Of a stretch of DNA of 15,470 bases, positions 6,709 through 13,540 are shown piece by piece (the first letter of the stretch is position 1; each line of letters opens with the position of its first letter). The DNA is from Bacillota bacterium (GTDB lineage: Bacteria; Bacillota; Clostridia; Lachnospirales; Lachnospiraceae): positions 1-15,470 of the forward strand of contig JAEWPN010000142.1 of NCBI GenBank assembly GCA_023399455.1, in the 5' to 3' direction. Under the pieces are notes generated by a model that did not search any database, was not told the DNA's origin, and was given only the letters and a program-made list of their open reading frames with translations. Made by a program: the position numbers and the translations under genes.

Positions 6709-7624
6709 TGCCCTCACCTCCGGTTATACGCTTGAAGTAATCCTCCAAGGTATCTTCACAGGTGTGAGCTTCCGATACCTCCAATCCGTTTTCAATAAAA
6801 GCTCGGTTAAGGGCAGCTACAGAAAAATTGTTATCATATAAGCGCAGGCTGTGGTCATTTTCCACAGTAAAGTTTTTGGCTCCGAAGTTTCTCTCCATGA
6901 TTCTGGCAGCCTGTGCTGTGTCAGAAACGATAAAATGGATGTACTTCCCATTCTTTTCTTCTAACTCCGCAAGGCTTTCTTCTTCCAGCAGTACACCGTG
7001 ATCTATAATGCCGACATCATCAACTAAAAGCGCTATTTCCGAAAGAATATGGCTGGAAATCAAAATCGTTTTTCCCTTTTTGTCGCACAAATCCCGGATA
7101 AACGAGCGCACTTCTGCAATTCCGATGGGGTCAAGCCCATTGATCGGCTCGTCCAAAATCAGCAGCTCCGGATCGTGCATAATTGCAAGGGCAATCGCTA
7201 AACGCTGCTTCATGCCGAGAGAGTATTGGGCAAACAGCTTCTTATCGCCATAGGGGAGCCCAACAACCTCTGATGCGTCTTTGACAGCGGTACGTTTGGA
7301 AACACCTCTGAGCTGTGCAAAAATTTTCAGGTTCTCTGTACCTGTCAGATTCGGATAAAATCCCGGCGCTTCGATTAGGCTGCCGATGCGGGGCAGAATT
7401 TTCTTTTCGTTTCCATGAATGCTTTTGCCGAAAATTTGAACTTCTCCGGAAGTAGGCCTCGTCAGATTTAAGAGCATTTTCATGGCCGTGGTTTTCCCTG
7501 CACCATTTCTGCCGAGCAAACCATAGATGCGTCCCTTTTTCACATGGATATTCAAATTTGCAACACTTTTCTGCTCACCATATTGTTTGGTGAGATTTTT
7601 TGTTTCAATGATAAAATCACTCAA
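6701..7624 (-). CDS. ABC transporter ATPase of the BcrA/LanF/CprA peptide-resistance type
   Basis: A 307-residue ATPase, the length typical of BcrA-like proteins. Motifs: Walker A GRNGAGKT (38-45), signature SLGMKQRL (135-142), Walker B LLILDEP (154-160) and switch H192 (ISSH). At the Q-loop position the protein has glutamate (E85 in GSLIEAPGFY) instead of glutamine. This 'E-loop' is a recognised hallmark of lantibiotic-immunity LanF ATPases such as NukF and supports peptide antibiotic resistance over a general ABC-2 exporter. The C-terminal 80-90 residues are the extra domain seen in BcrA-type proteins. The start is a TTG (7622-7624) with a strong AAGGAGG at 8 nt; no ATG is available nearby. 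It is first in the operon ATPase-permease-permease, downstream of six 11-bp direct repeats. Confidence 0.93.
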   Translation of the reverse strand: MSDFIIETKNLTKQYGEQKSVANLNIHVKKGRIYGLLGRNGAGKTTAMKMLLNLTRPTSGEVQIFGKSIHGNEKKILPRIGSLIEAPGFYPNLTGTENLKIFAQLRGVSKRTAVKDASEVVGLPYGDKKLFAQYSLGMKQRLAIALAIMHDPELLILDEPINGLDPIGIAEVRSFIRDLCDKKGKTILISSHILSEIALLVDDVGIIDHGVLLEEESLAELEEKNGKYIHFIVSDTAQAARIMERNFGAKNFTVENDHSLRLYDNNFSVAALNRAFIENGLEVSEAHTCEDTLEDYFKRITGGEGIA

Positions 7625-7658
7625 ATGAAGAACCTCCTTTTCTTACTGGAATCAGTTT

Positions 7659-7664
7659 ATCATA
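7659..7664 (-). promoter_or_regulatory. Probable -10 element of the ABC operon
   Basis: Minus-strand TATGAT lies directly beside the array of 11-bp repeats (the nearest copy ends 2 bp away). The position 17 bp upstream falls within the repeats and holds no -35 hexamer, as expected for a promoter needing a bound activator. The leader to the TTG start would be about 28 nt. Confidence 0.5.
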
Positions 7665-7666
7665 TC

Positions 7667-7728
7667 AATCTTGCATTAACCTTGCCGCAACCTTGTATTA
7701 ACCTTGCCGCAACCTTGTATTAACCTTG
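7667..7728 (-). promoter_or_regulatory. Operator: six 11-bp-spaced direct repeats (CAAGGTT)
   Basis: On the minus strand CAAGGTT recurs at a strict 11-bp period: plus-strand AACCTTG begins at 7678, 7689, 7700, 7711 and 7722, and a degenerate copy AATCTTG at 7667. The flanks alternate TTAAT and TTGCG, so the block can also be viewed as 22-bp units. Spacing of one helical turn is what tandem OmpR/PhoB-family dimers bind. The site lies between the terminator of the regulator-kinase pair and the ABC ATPase gene, so the neighbouring regulator (8691-9386) is its likely ligand. Confidence 0.8.
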
Positions 7729-7733
7729 CAATT

Positions 7734-7760
7734 AAAAAACCCTGCCGATAGACAGGGTTT
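7734..7760 (-). terminator. Intrinsic terminator of the response regulator-kinase unit
   Basis: AAACCCTG (7737-7744) pairs with CAGGGTTT (7753-7760) around an eight-base loop. On the minus strand a run of six T follows. It begins only 3 nt after the kinase stop codon and separates the kinase from the operator of the ABC genes. Confidence 0.88.
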
Positions 7761-7763
7761 CTT

Positions 7764-8687
7764 TCAGGCATCTAAAGGAAAGAAAACAGTGAAATTTGTA
7801 TATTGGTTCGGCTCACTTTGTACCGTAATTCGACCGTCCATCTGTTCCACCATCTGTCGGACAATAGCAAGGCCTAATCCGCTTCCTTTATTAGAACGCC
7901 CTTTATCACATTTGTACAACCTTTGAAAAATATGCTGTAAATCCGCTTTCTCAATTCCGATTCCGTTATCCATAATACAGATTTCAATATCATTTTCTTG
8001 TTTTACCATTTCAATTTTGATCTGTGTCGCCTGACTATGGTTTATAACGTTCTGAACTAAATTATTAATGATGCGGGCATAACCATCCAAATCCACTCTT
8101 GTGAGCAACGGTTTTTCTGGAAGCTCAATTTCATAGATTAGATTTTTTTCCTCAAAAATAGGAATCCAGCCTTTGAGGATATTGCGGGTTAGTTCCGCAA
8201 GCTCTGTCCGCTCTATAGATAAAGAAAATTCACTGGAGTTGAGCTTAAACCAGTCAAATAAAACATCAATATATTCTTTTAGATCATGTGCTTTTCGCCT
8301 CGAAATTTCGAGGTAATCCTCACGCGCTTTTCCGCTAACAACCCCTCTATGAACAGCATCCAAGTAACCCAGCAGGGTTGTAAGAGGTGTTCTAACATCA
8401 TGGGAAAGGCTGGTCATAAGCTGACGATTCGTTTCGTCTGCCGACCGCAGCTGTGAAAGCTGTTCTTCATAGGCATATACAATTTCATTCATTTTAAATG
8501 AGAGCTCTGCTGTCAGCTCATTGTCTGCTGCAAGGATTTTTCGATTTCCGTTTCCGGCCTGAATATCACTCAAAGCTTCTGTCATGTCGCTAAGCTTCCG
8601 TTTTACACGCATTAGCTTTGTACAGCACACAATGCTAAGCAAGAGGGCAAGGCAAAATAATATGCCCAAAATCACATCCACAAGCAT
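7764..8687 (-). CDS. Sensor histidine kinase with a single N-terminal membrane segment
   Basis: A 307-residue kinase partnered with the preceding regulator. One hydrophobic span (about residues 3-22) is followed directly by a HAMP-like/coiled region (25-88). The H-box SLSHDVRTPLTTLLGYLD carries H96. The ATPase domain shows N213 (LVQNVINHS), DNGIGI (240-245) and GSGLGLAIV (268-276). There is essentially no extracytoplasmic domain, so it cannot bind a ligand outside the membrane as VanS-like kinases do. Sensing through the membrane or through the ABC transporter is inferred. The ATG at 8685-8687 follows AAGGAGG at 8 nt, and that site lies within the last codons of the regulator gene, implying coupled translation. 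In organisation it resembles C. difficile CprK and other LanK-type partners. Confidence 0.9.
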   Translation of the reverse strand: MLVDVILGILFCLALLLSIVCCTKLMRVKRKLSDMTEALSDIQAGNGNRKILAADNELTAELSFKMNEIVYAYEEQLSQLRSADETNRQLMTSLSHDVRTPLTTLLGYLDAVHRGVVSGKAREDYLEISRRKAHDLKEYIDVLFDWFKLNSSEFSLSIERTELAELTRNILKGWIPIFEEKNLIYEIELPEKPLLTRVDLDGYARIINNLVQNVINHSQATQIKIEMVKQENDIEICIMDNGIGIEKADLQHIFQRLYKCDKGRSNKGSGLGLAIVRQMVEQMDGRITVQSEPNQYTNFTVFFPLDA

Positions 8688-8690
8688 AGC

Positions 8691-9386
8691 CTATACCTCC
8701 TTGTTAAAACGATAGCCAATTCCCTTTACTGTTTGGATATACAACGGCGCTCCGGGGTCGGGTTCTATCTTCTTACGAAGTCTGCTGATGATAGCCATAA
8801 TATTACTGTCATCATAGACATAAAGCTCACCCCAAACCTCCTCGTAAATCTGCTGCTTCGTTAGAATCTTCCTCTGATTTTTAGCGCAAAAGAGCAACAG
8901 ATCAAATTCTTTTGGCGGCAACTCAAATGTACCGTTTTGCGTGGTCACACTTCGGCTATCAATGCCTATGGTCAGCCCTTTGTAAACAAGGGGCTGCGAA
9001 TAATTGGCTGTTAAACTAAAGCGTGTGTATCTGCGTATCAAAGAAATAATTCGAGCAATCAGTTCTTCCATATCAAATGGTTTCGTTAAATAGTCGTCTG
9101 CACCGGAACGCAGTCCCTGTACTTTTGACATACTGTCATTTTTAGAAGTGAGCATCAGAATGGGTATGCTGCTTTTCTCTCTTATTTTCTCCATGGTCTG
9201 GAAACCGTCCATTCCCGGCATCATCACATCTAAAAGAATAAGCTGATAATCGTTTTTTTCAAGGAGAGCAAGTCCGTCTGTACCGGAGTAGCAACAATCA
9301 GAGTGTATTTGTTCTCTCATTATGCTTTGTTTAATTAAAGCGCATAGTTCTTTGTCATCGTCAATTAGTAAAATAGTGTAGGCCAA
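8691..9386 (-). CDS. OmpR/PhoB-family response regulator (CprR/VanR-like)
   Basis: A 231-residue activator. Receiver domain: acidic residues D9-D11, phosphoacceptor D53 (LILLDVMMPGMDGF), T80 and K102 (LTKPF). The C-terminal winged helix shows LPPKEFDLLLFCAKN and ends IQTVKGIGYRFN. The start chosen is TTG at 9384-9386, six bases after AAGGAGG, giving MAYTILLIDDD. An in-frame ATG at 9426-9428 would put the AAGGAGGAGG itself in the coding sequence and add 14 residues absent from the family, so it is rejected. It is followed after 3 nt by its kinase. The neighbouring 11-bp direct repeats are its probable binding sites, so it likely induces the ABC operon. Confidence 0.92.
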   Translation of the reverse strand: MAYTILLIDDDKELCALIKQSIMREQIHSDCCYSGTDGLALLEKNDYQLILLDVMMPGMDGFQTMEKIREKSSIPILMLTSKNDSMSKVQGLRSGADDYLTKPFDMEELIARIISLIRRYTRFSLTANYSQPLVYKGLTIGIDSRSVTTQNGTFELPPKEFDLLLFCAKNQRKILTKQQIYEEVWGELYVYDDSNIMAIISRLRKKIEPDPGAPLYIQTVKGIGYRFNKEV

Positions 9387-9410
9387 GTTCCTCCTCCTTA
9401 TATTATTTTC

Positions 9411-9422
9411 GATTATATAATC
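9411..9422 (-). promoter_or_regulatory. Palindromic -10 region of the regulator-kinase unit
   Basis: GATTATATAATC is a perfect 12-bp palindrome. It contains TATAAT on the minus strand at 9412-9417, about 25 nt before the regulator TTG start. No good -35 is seen at 16-18 bp. The rest of the 213-nt gap from 9387 to 9599 holds only a weak hairpin. Confidence 0.4.
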
Positions 9423-9522
9423 AAACATTTATATTCTTCCATTTTGAATCTATAATTTTTAGTGTATACGCCAAAGCAAATAAAATCAAGGGAATAAATC
9501 TTAGTGTTATGGGTTGTCCAGC

Positions 9523-9554
9523 CCCCTCACTTTTTCTTTAATATAAGTGAAGGG
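9523..9554 (-). terminator. Weak hairpin after the HAD phosphatase gene
   Basis: CCCCTCACTT (9523-9532) and AAGTGAAGGG (9545-9554) form a 10-bp stem with one mismatch, 46 nt after the HAD stop. On the minus strand no T-run follows, so termination would be inefficient and some transcripts may run on into the regulator gene. Confidence 0.3.
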
Positions 9555-9599
9555 AATTTTAAAACAACATTTTGCAATCCCAAACCTATATAAAATAAT

Positions 9600-10304
9600 C
9601 TATCTTATGAATAACTGTTGATATAGACTTATACGCCGGGATACGAATTTTTCCAGAATTACAAAATCCATTCCTGCATTTTTGGCCGCAAGGCCGTCTT
9701 TTGAATAACGGTCTCCAATCATTACAACATTTTCCGGAATCTCATGAAGCTTTTCCAATATGACATACATTGCTTTTGGATCAGGCTTCATACAATTTAT
9801 TGCTACATCAGAGGAGCAAAAAACATAATCCGAACAGATGCCCAGAGCGTCTAATTTCTCTTTTGCCGGATAATCTGAATAAATGACAATGGTCGTTCCA
9901 TTTTCCCGTAATGATTTCATATAGTCTATAAGCTTGGAATCCCTGTATTTCGCAATCAATTTAAGGGGCTGTTTATGGAGCCAGTATAAAATAAGTTCCT
10001 GTACATGTCCGGGAGAGGTATTCATCTGTTCTGCCACATATGTATATTGCATTTCCTCTATGGAAAAAGAAGTTCTTATGGATTCAGAGGCAAGGTTCGC
10101 CCAATTTTCTCTGACAAATCGGTATTTTTTTATGATAAATAGCTCTTTCATACGAAGCGGATGAGAGAGGTAAAATTTAAGAAGGTCAATTGCCATAAAA
10201 AAGCGTAAAGAGGGCTGGCTGTATAGTGTTCCGTCTACATCGAGAATGATGGCATGATATTCAGCCAAATGCTTATTCATAAAAATAGCGTTCTTTTTTC
10301 TCAT
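9600..10304 (-). CDS. HAD-superfamily phosphatase linked to a UbiA prenyltransferase
   Basis: A 234-residue hydrolase with all four HAD motifs: I, LDVDGTL with nucleophile D22 and acid/base D24; II, IYSD with S143; III, MKPDP with K173; IV, GDRYSKD with D198 and D203. A helical cap insert lies between motifs I and II (about 30-120). It is the last gene of a three-gene unit, 72 nt after the UbiA gene. In this setting a phosphatase could remove the 5-phosphate from polyprenyl-phosphoryl-phosphoribose; in mycobacteria that step is assigned to an unrelated PAP2-type protein (Rv3807c). The ATG at 10302-10304 has a moderate AAGAAGG about 12 nt before it. The role is inferred; the enzyme class is not in doubt. 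Confidence 0.88.
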   Translation of the reverse strand: MRKKNAIFMNKHLAEYHAIILDVDGTLYSQPSLRFFMAIDLLKFYLSHPLRMKELFIIKKYRFVRENWANLASESIRTSFSIEEMQYTYVAEQMNTSPGHVQELILYWLHKQPLKLIAKYRDSKLIDYMKSLRENGTTIVIYSDYPAKEKLDALGICSDYVFCSSDVAINCMKPDPKAMYVILEKLHEIPENVVMIGDRYSKDGLAAKNAGMDFVILEKFVSRRISLYQQLFIR

Positions 10305-10376
10305 ATTTTAAATTACCTTCTTCCTTTCAAAACCGGACTATGATTAATGTGAGTACATCCCGATATCACATCAAAG

Positions 10377-11297
10377 CTATAACTTCTGCATTCTAAAATA
10401 TTCAGTCATAACCGGGATATCAACAAAGGTTAAGATAAACAATATAATGATAAAAGCAAGCAGATAAAATAATAAGGATTTTTCTTTGTATAACTTTTCC
10501 GGTTTCTGAACAACCGAATCTTCCTTGAACGAAAGGTGAAAATAAAGTACAAATAAACCAATAAGAATAGGAAGTGCCAGCACATATTCTATACGATACT
10601 CAATAATAAAAATAGAGGTGAAGACGGTAGCGCACATGCTGTAAAAAAGTGAGGAACATAAAAGGGATTCTTCGGAATAATGTCTGAATGATTTTCGGTA
10701 TAAGCCTGCTGCCTCGGGGTCATTGATCATTTTATATTCCGCGTATCTTTTTACCGACATAAGAAAAGCTCCGCACATCCAGTAACCGATAAGAATGCTT
10801 ATGGGCGGAAAATAATGATCCGTAATAATAAACCAACCGAGTAAAAGACGAATAATATTGTTTATTGATTCTGAAAGCACGTCCACATAAGGAATATCTT
10901 TTGTGCGAAAAGGTTTTACATTATATAAAAATCCCATGATTAAAAGCCAAATTTCTATAAGTACAAAATATTTGTTAATAAAAAGAGAAAGGCTTAATCC
11001 AAGGAAGATAAGCACTGCGTATTCCAGCATAACATAGAAGAACTTTAAGCTGTTTGTTACTACCGGACGATTCTTTTTTACAGGGTGGTACTTGTCGAAA
11101 TCTGCATCCAGCCATTCGTTAATCACATAATTGGCAGAAGAAATAAAACAGGTCGCAAGGAATCCGAGAAAAAAGCGTATAGTAAAAAAGTTATGAATAT
11201 CTCTGCCGAATATAAGAAGTGCGACGATAATACCGGGTATGATAAATAGATTTTTAATCCAATGGTCTGGGCGTGCTATTTTTATATAATTTTTCAT
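10377..11297 (-). CDS. UbiA-family prenyltransferase, DPPR-synthase-like
   Basis: About 306 residues and nine membrane spans, the UbiA fold. The first Asp-rich motif is NEWLDADFD (N60-D68), followed by YHPVKKNRP, a spacing and composition typical of decaprenyl-phosphate phosphoribosyltransferases (Rv3806c type). The second motif region is VDVLSESINNIIRLLLGW (D139), and a SVKRYAEYK segment (about 182-190) matches the GKRYAE-like region of the same group. In this group a polyprenyl phosphate attacks PRPP to give polyprenyl-phosphoryl-5-phosphoribose. The first motif has NE where ND is usual. ATG at 11295-11297 was chosen, giving MKNYIKIARPDHWIKN; AAAGGA lies 12 nt upstream. A TTG at 11316-11318 is possible but lacks a site. 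The gene starts 17 nt after the stop of the upstream membrane protein. Quinone or heme prenylation is less likely given the motifs. Confidence 0.85.
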   Translation of the reverse strand: MKNYIKIARPDHWIKNLFIIPGIIVALLIFGRDIHNFFTIRFFLGFLATCFISSANYVINEWLDADFDKYHPVKKNRPVVTNSLKFFYVMLEYAVLIFLGLSLSLFINKYFVLIEIWLLIMGFLYNVKPFRTKDIPYVDVLSESINNIIRLLLGWFIITDHYFPPISILIGYWMCGAFLMSVKRYAEYKMINDPEAAGLYRKSFRHYSEESLLCSSLFYSMCATVFTSIFIIEYRIEYVLALPILIGLFVLYFHLSFKEDSVVQKPEKLYKEKSLLFYLLAFIIILFILTFVDIPVMTEYFRMQKL

Positions 11298-11314
11298 GTT
11301 AAATATAAATCCTT

Positions 11315-13045
11315 TCAATTTGTTTCATATAAGTAAATTGTGTATGGGGAAGAAGTATCGGTATAGATGCCGCGCAGATGAAGCTTCAGCTCATCCACAT
11401 TTGTTATCTTAAGACGGGAAAAAATATACTTCCCTCCCATTTTTCTAAAGGCATCCGCATCGATATATAAATTAGTATCCGATATTTCCAGATTTCTTAC
11501 GGGTTCGTATACATTTTCATCCACACCGGCAAATAGATAAGCTCTGGCACCCCAGTCGTCATAATAAATGCGAAAGCTTTCTACTTTGTCTAAAGCCGGA
11601 GCTATTATCTCTCTGAATTGCTCTTTGTATTCCTGCGGATAGTAGCTCAGGCAGCCGTCTAAAGTAAAAATGCCGTTATATTCAAGCACTGCAGGGTGCA
11701 TACCATATGCAACAGATTTCTCGCCGGAATAATCGATATCGGACAAAATACTGTGAAACAAGTTTTCTGAATAAAATTCATTGTAGGTTAAGCTATTGGA
11801 AGGCTTCTGCTTTATAATCCGGTATGCATAATTGAAAGCGGTATGATATAAATCATTATATTTGGAGCCGGTGAACAGAATAACAGCAATACCTGTTAAT
11901 ACAATAACGTGAGCAACCTTCTGCCTGTGATTGTCGTAGAGCCGTTTTAAAATAATAAAAAGAGCGAGGTACCAAAGAAAAGGATTAAAAAAAACCGTTC
12001 TTGAAAATTGGAAGCCTTTTAGCGGCGGAATGAGCATTTCGATAAATCCCCTGAAATGTTCCTGAAAATATAGGCCGTAGACAATGCAGTTAAATATAAG
12101 AAAGGAGATAATCCAATTAAAGAGATCAAACCTCATTCCCTTATAATTTCCTTCTTTGATATAACGATAGTTTAAGAATACAAAATAAATGATACAGACC
12201 GGCAGCACAAACCATGTATGAACTGCATCCGCATGGAATACACCTATGGTAAAGGTTTCCTTTACGGCAGCTATTATTTCTGAATAATTATAATTTCCCT
12301 GCACCATTGTCTCACGTATGGTGGGGGTGGAATCAAATAACATAATAGCGAACAGACGATACTCCCACAAAGCAAAACCGGCAAATAAAACGCAAAAAGC
12401 ACCGATAAGGGAAAATGACAGCTTCTTATTTTTTATCCATAGAAATAGAATGGCAAAAAATAAATATCCCAATATAAAAAATCCAAAGAAAGTAAAGTAG
12501 GATAGCAGAGGATATAAAAACAACAAAAAATAAGAAGTAAATCCAGGCCTTATATAAATTCTCCTGAGCAGAAGAATTGCGAGAGGCAGAGATACAAACG
12601 GAAACGAAAAGGTTGGGTACAAGGGAAGTATTCCATAAGCGAAGCTGCATAACACTACCACCGGAGCATATTTCTCATAGTTATCAGCAAAAAGATCTTT
12701 TGCCAATAAGACACAGGATAACACGGCAATAACCGTCTTCAACAAATAGCCCACAGCATATGCGGTAGAAGTAGGCAGCAGGATATAAAGCAGGCTGTAA
12801 AGAGAAAATTCCGACGCAAAGTAATTCCTGCTGATCCCATTTAAAAGCGGTAACTGTACGTTGTGGGAAAAGAAGGTGTTCGTATAGGACAAAATATGAT
12901 AATCTGCAACATGCAGGTCCAAGTTGTCGTGGATGCTTACATAAATGTTTTCTCCCAGTATAAAAAAGAGGGCGGCTTCACCTGCTATAAAAAGTAAAAC
13001 AAGCGTATAATACCAGGGTATAGTAAACAACTTTTTATAATTCAT
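11315..13045 (-). CDS. Large polytopic membrane protein, GT-C/YkoS-like candidate glycosyltransferase
   Basis: About 576 residues: a dozen or so hydrophobic spans in the first 390 residues, then a soluble C-terminal domain of about 180 residues. The first loop after span 1 carries SIHDNLDLHVADYHIL (D40, D43), an acidic loop-1 motif of the kind used by GT-C enzymes, which transfer sugars from polyprenyl-phosphate donors outside the membrane. The C-terminal region YGMHPAVLEYNGIFTLDGCL and the overall layout recall B. subtilis YkoS-like proteins (DUF6044), from memory. ATG at 13043-13045 was chosen (MNYKKLFTIPWYY, GGAGA about 10 nt upstream). An ATG at 13118-13120 adds 25 residues unlike the family and has only a weak site. 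It leads the operon with UbiA and HAD, so it may use a UbiA-made lipid-linked sugar. Function is inferred. Confidence 0.8.
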   Translation of the reverse strand: MNYKKLFTIPWYYTLVLLFIAGEAALFFILGENIYVSIHDNLDLHVADYHILSYTNTFFSHNVQLPLLNGISRNYFASEFSLYSLLYILLPTSTAYAVGYLLKTVIAVLSCVLLAKDLFADNYEKYAPVVVLCSFAYGILPLYPTFSFPFVSLPLAILLLRRIYIRPGFTSYFLLFLYPLLSYFTFFGFFILGYLFFAILFLWIKNKKLSFSLIGAFCVLFAGFALWEYRLFAIMLFDSTPTIRETMVQGNYNYSEIIAAVKETFTIGVFHADAVHTWFVLPVCIIYFVFLNYRYIKEGNYKGMRFDLFNWIISFLIFNCIVYGLYFQEHFRGFIEMLIPPLKGFQFSRTVFFNPFLWYLALFIILKRLYDNHRQKVAHVIVLTGIAVILFTGSKYNDLYHTAFNYAYRIIKQKPSNSLTYNEFYSENLFHSILSDIDYSGEKSVAYGMHPAVLEYNGIFTLDGCLSYYPQEYKEQFREIIAPALDKVESFRIYYDDWGARAYLFAGVDENVYEPVRNLEISDTNLYIDADAFRKMGGKYIFSRLKITNVDELKLHLRGIYTDTSSPYTIYLYETN

Positions 13046-13314
13046 ATATTGGCATCTCCGGAATTCTGAAAATAAAGTCTGAAAAAAGGATACGAAAAGA
13101 AAATGCCTTTTGAAAAGCATCTCTTAATTTCACGGACAAAATTGTAGATTTACATTTCTTTTCACAGCAGAGACAGGCTGAGTTATCGATTATTTTTATC
13201 AGTTAATCCTAGCTTGCCGCCGCCCTAAAAGCGTTAACTCCATATGCTTAATAGAATACAAAGCTGTAAATAAAACGTTTACGCACAAAAATCCAACTAT
13301 ATTTTATCTTAGCA

Positions 13315-13343
13315 TTGACAATTTGCAGGGTCAATATTACAAA
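13315..13343 (+). promoter_or_regulatory. Possible promoter upstream of the pseudouridine synthase gene
   Basis: TTGACA (13315-13320) is exact consensus; TACAAA (13338-13343) 17 bp later matches the -10 at four of six positions. Transcription would start near 13350, about 190 nt before the synthase ATG and about 40 nt before a short open frame. Confidence 0.4.
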
Positions 13344-13388
13344 TATGAAGATTTTCTTAAGATTGTTTTTATTATAAATGGACAGTAC

Positions 13389-13538
13389 ATGGAGATTCAT
13401 GTAAAATTAGCAGGAATCAATCCTCCTAATGGTCGGATGTGCCCGGCGCTGATCAAAAGCTGTGCTGCCGAAATACCTGGCTGTAAGAGTGTACAAGGAA
13501 CACTTTTGTTCTTAAGGAGGGAAAGGAGCGAGTTATAA
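13389..13538 (+). CDS. Short open reading frame of uncertain reality ahead of the pseudouridine synthase
   Basis: A 49-codon frame begins MEIHVKLAGINPPNGRMC and ends RRERSEL. Its TAA (13536-13538) is 2 nt before the synthase ATG, the spacing of coupled genes, and its final codons (AGGAGG, AGGAG) supply the ribosome binding sites of the synthase. Against it: no Shine-Dalgarno precedes the ATG (only GGA), the longer TTG start at 13323 also lacks one, and I recognise no family. It may be a leader peptide or just an open stretch. Confidence 0.2.
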   Translation: MEIHVKLAGINPPNGRMCPALIKSCAAEIPGCKSVQGTLLFLRRERSEL

Positions 13539-13540
13539 AA

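Larger units (their letters stand above)
13046..13540. other. 495-nt stretch without a confident gene
   Basis: The first 75 bases could be N-terminal codons of the membrane protein if its upstream ATG were used. The rest is AT-rich and must hold the promoter of the minus-strand GT-C/UbiA/HAD unit, though no convincing -35/-10 pair is visible. On the plus strand TTGACA (13315-13320) with TACAAA 17 bp later is a possible promoter for the pseudouridine synthase. A short open frame (13389-13538) lies behind it. No RNA gene or repeat was recognised. Confidence 0.5.

Noticed and set aside
7675..7731. Tandem 22-bp repeat as a CRISPR array or minisatellite
   Set aside because: There are no variable spacers; the real period is 11 bp with a shared core, and the position at an activator-type promoter beside an OmpR-family regulator gene fits an operator better.
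5113..9386. Complete lantibiotic biosynthesis cluster
   Set aside because: No precursor peptide, modification enzyme or leader protease can be found in any gap; the gaps between these genes are too short to hold them apart from the operator region.
9384..9428. Upstream ATG start for the second response regulator
   Set aside because: It would translate the AAGGAGGAGG ribosome binding site and add 14 residues before the universal receiver-domain start; the TTG at 9386 is correctly spaced.
9523..9554. Strong terminator between the HAD gene and the regulator gene
   Set aside because: The hairpin is real but lacks a T-run in the direction of transcription, so it is listed only as a weak candidate.
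13274..13288. Catabolite repression (cre) site
   Set aside because: Minus-strand CGTAAACGTTTTAT matches the cre consensus at about 11 of 14 bases but lacks both outer bases on one side, and nothing nearby suggests carbon control.
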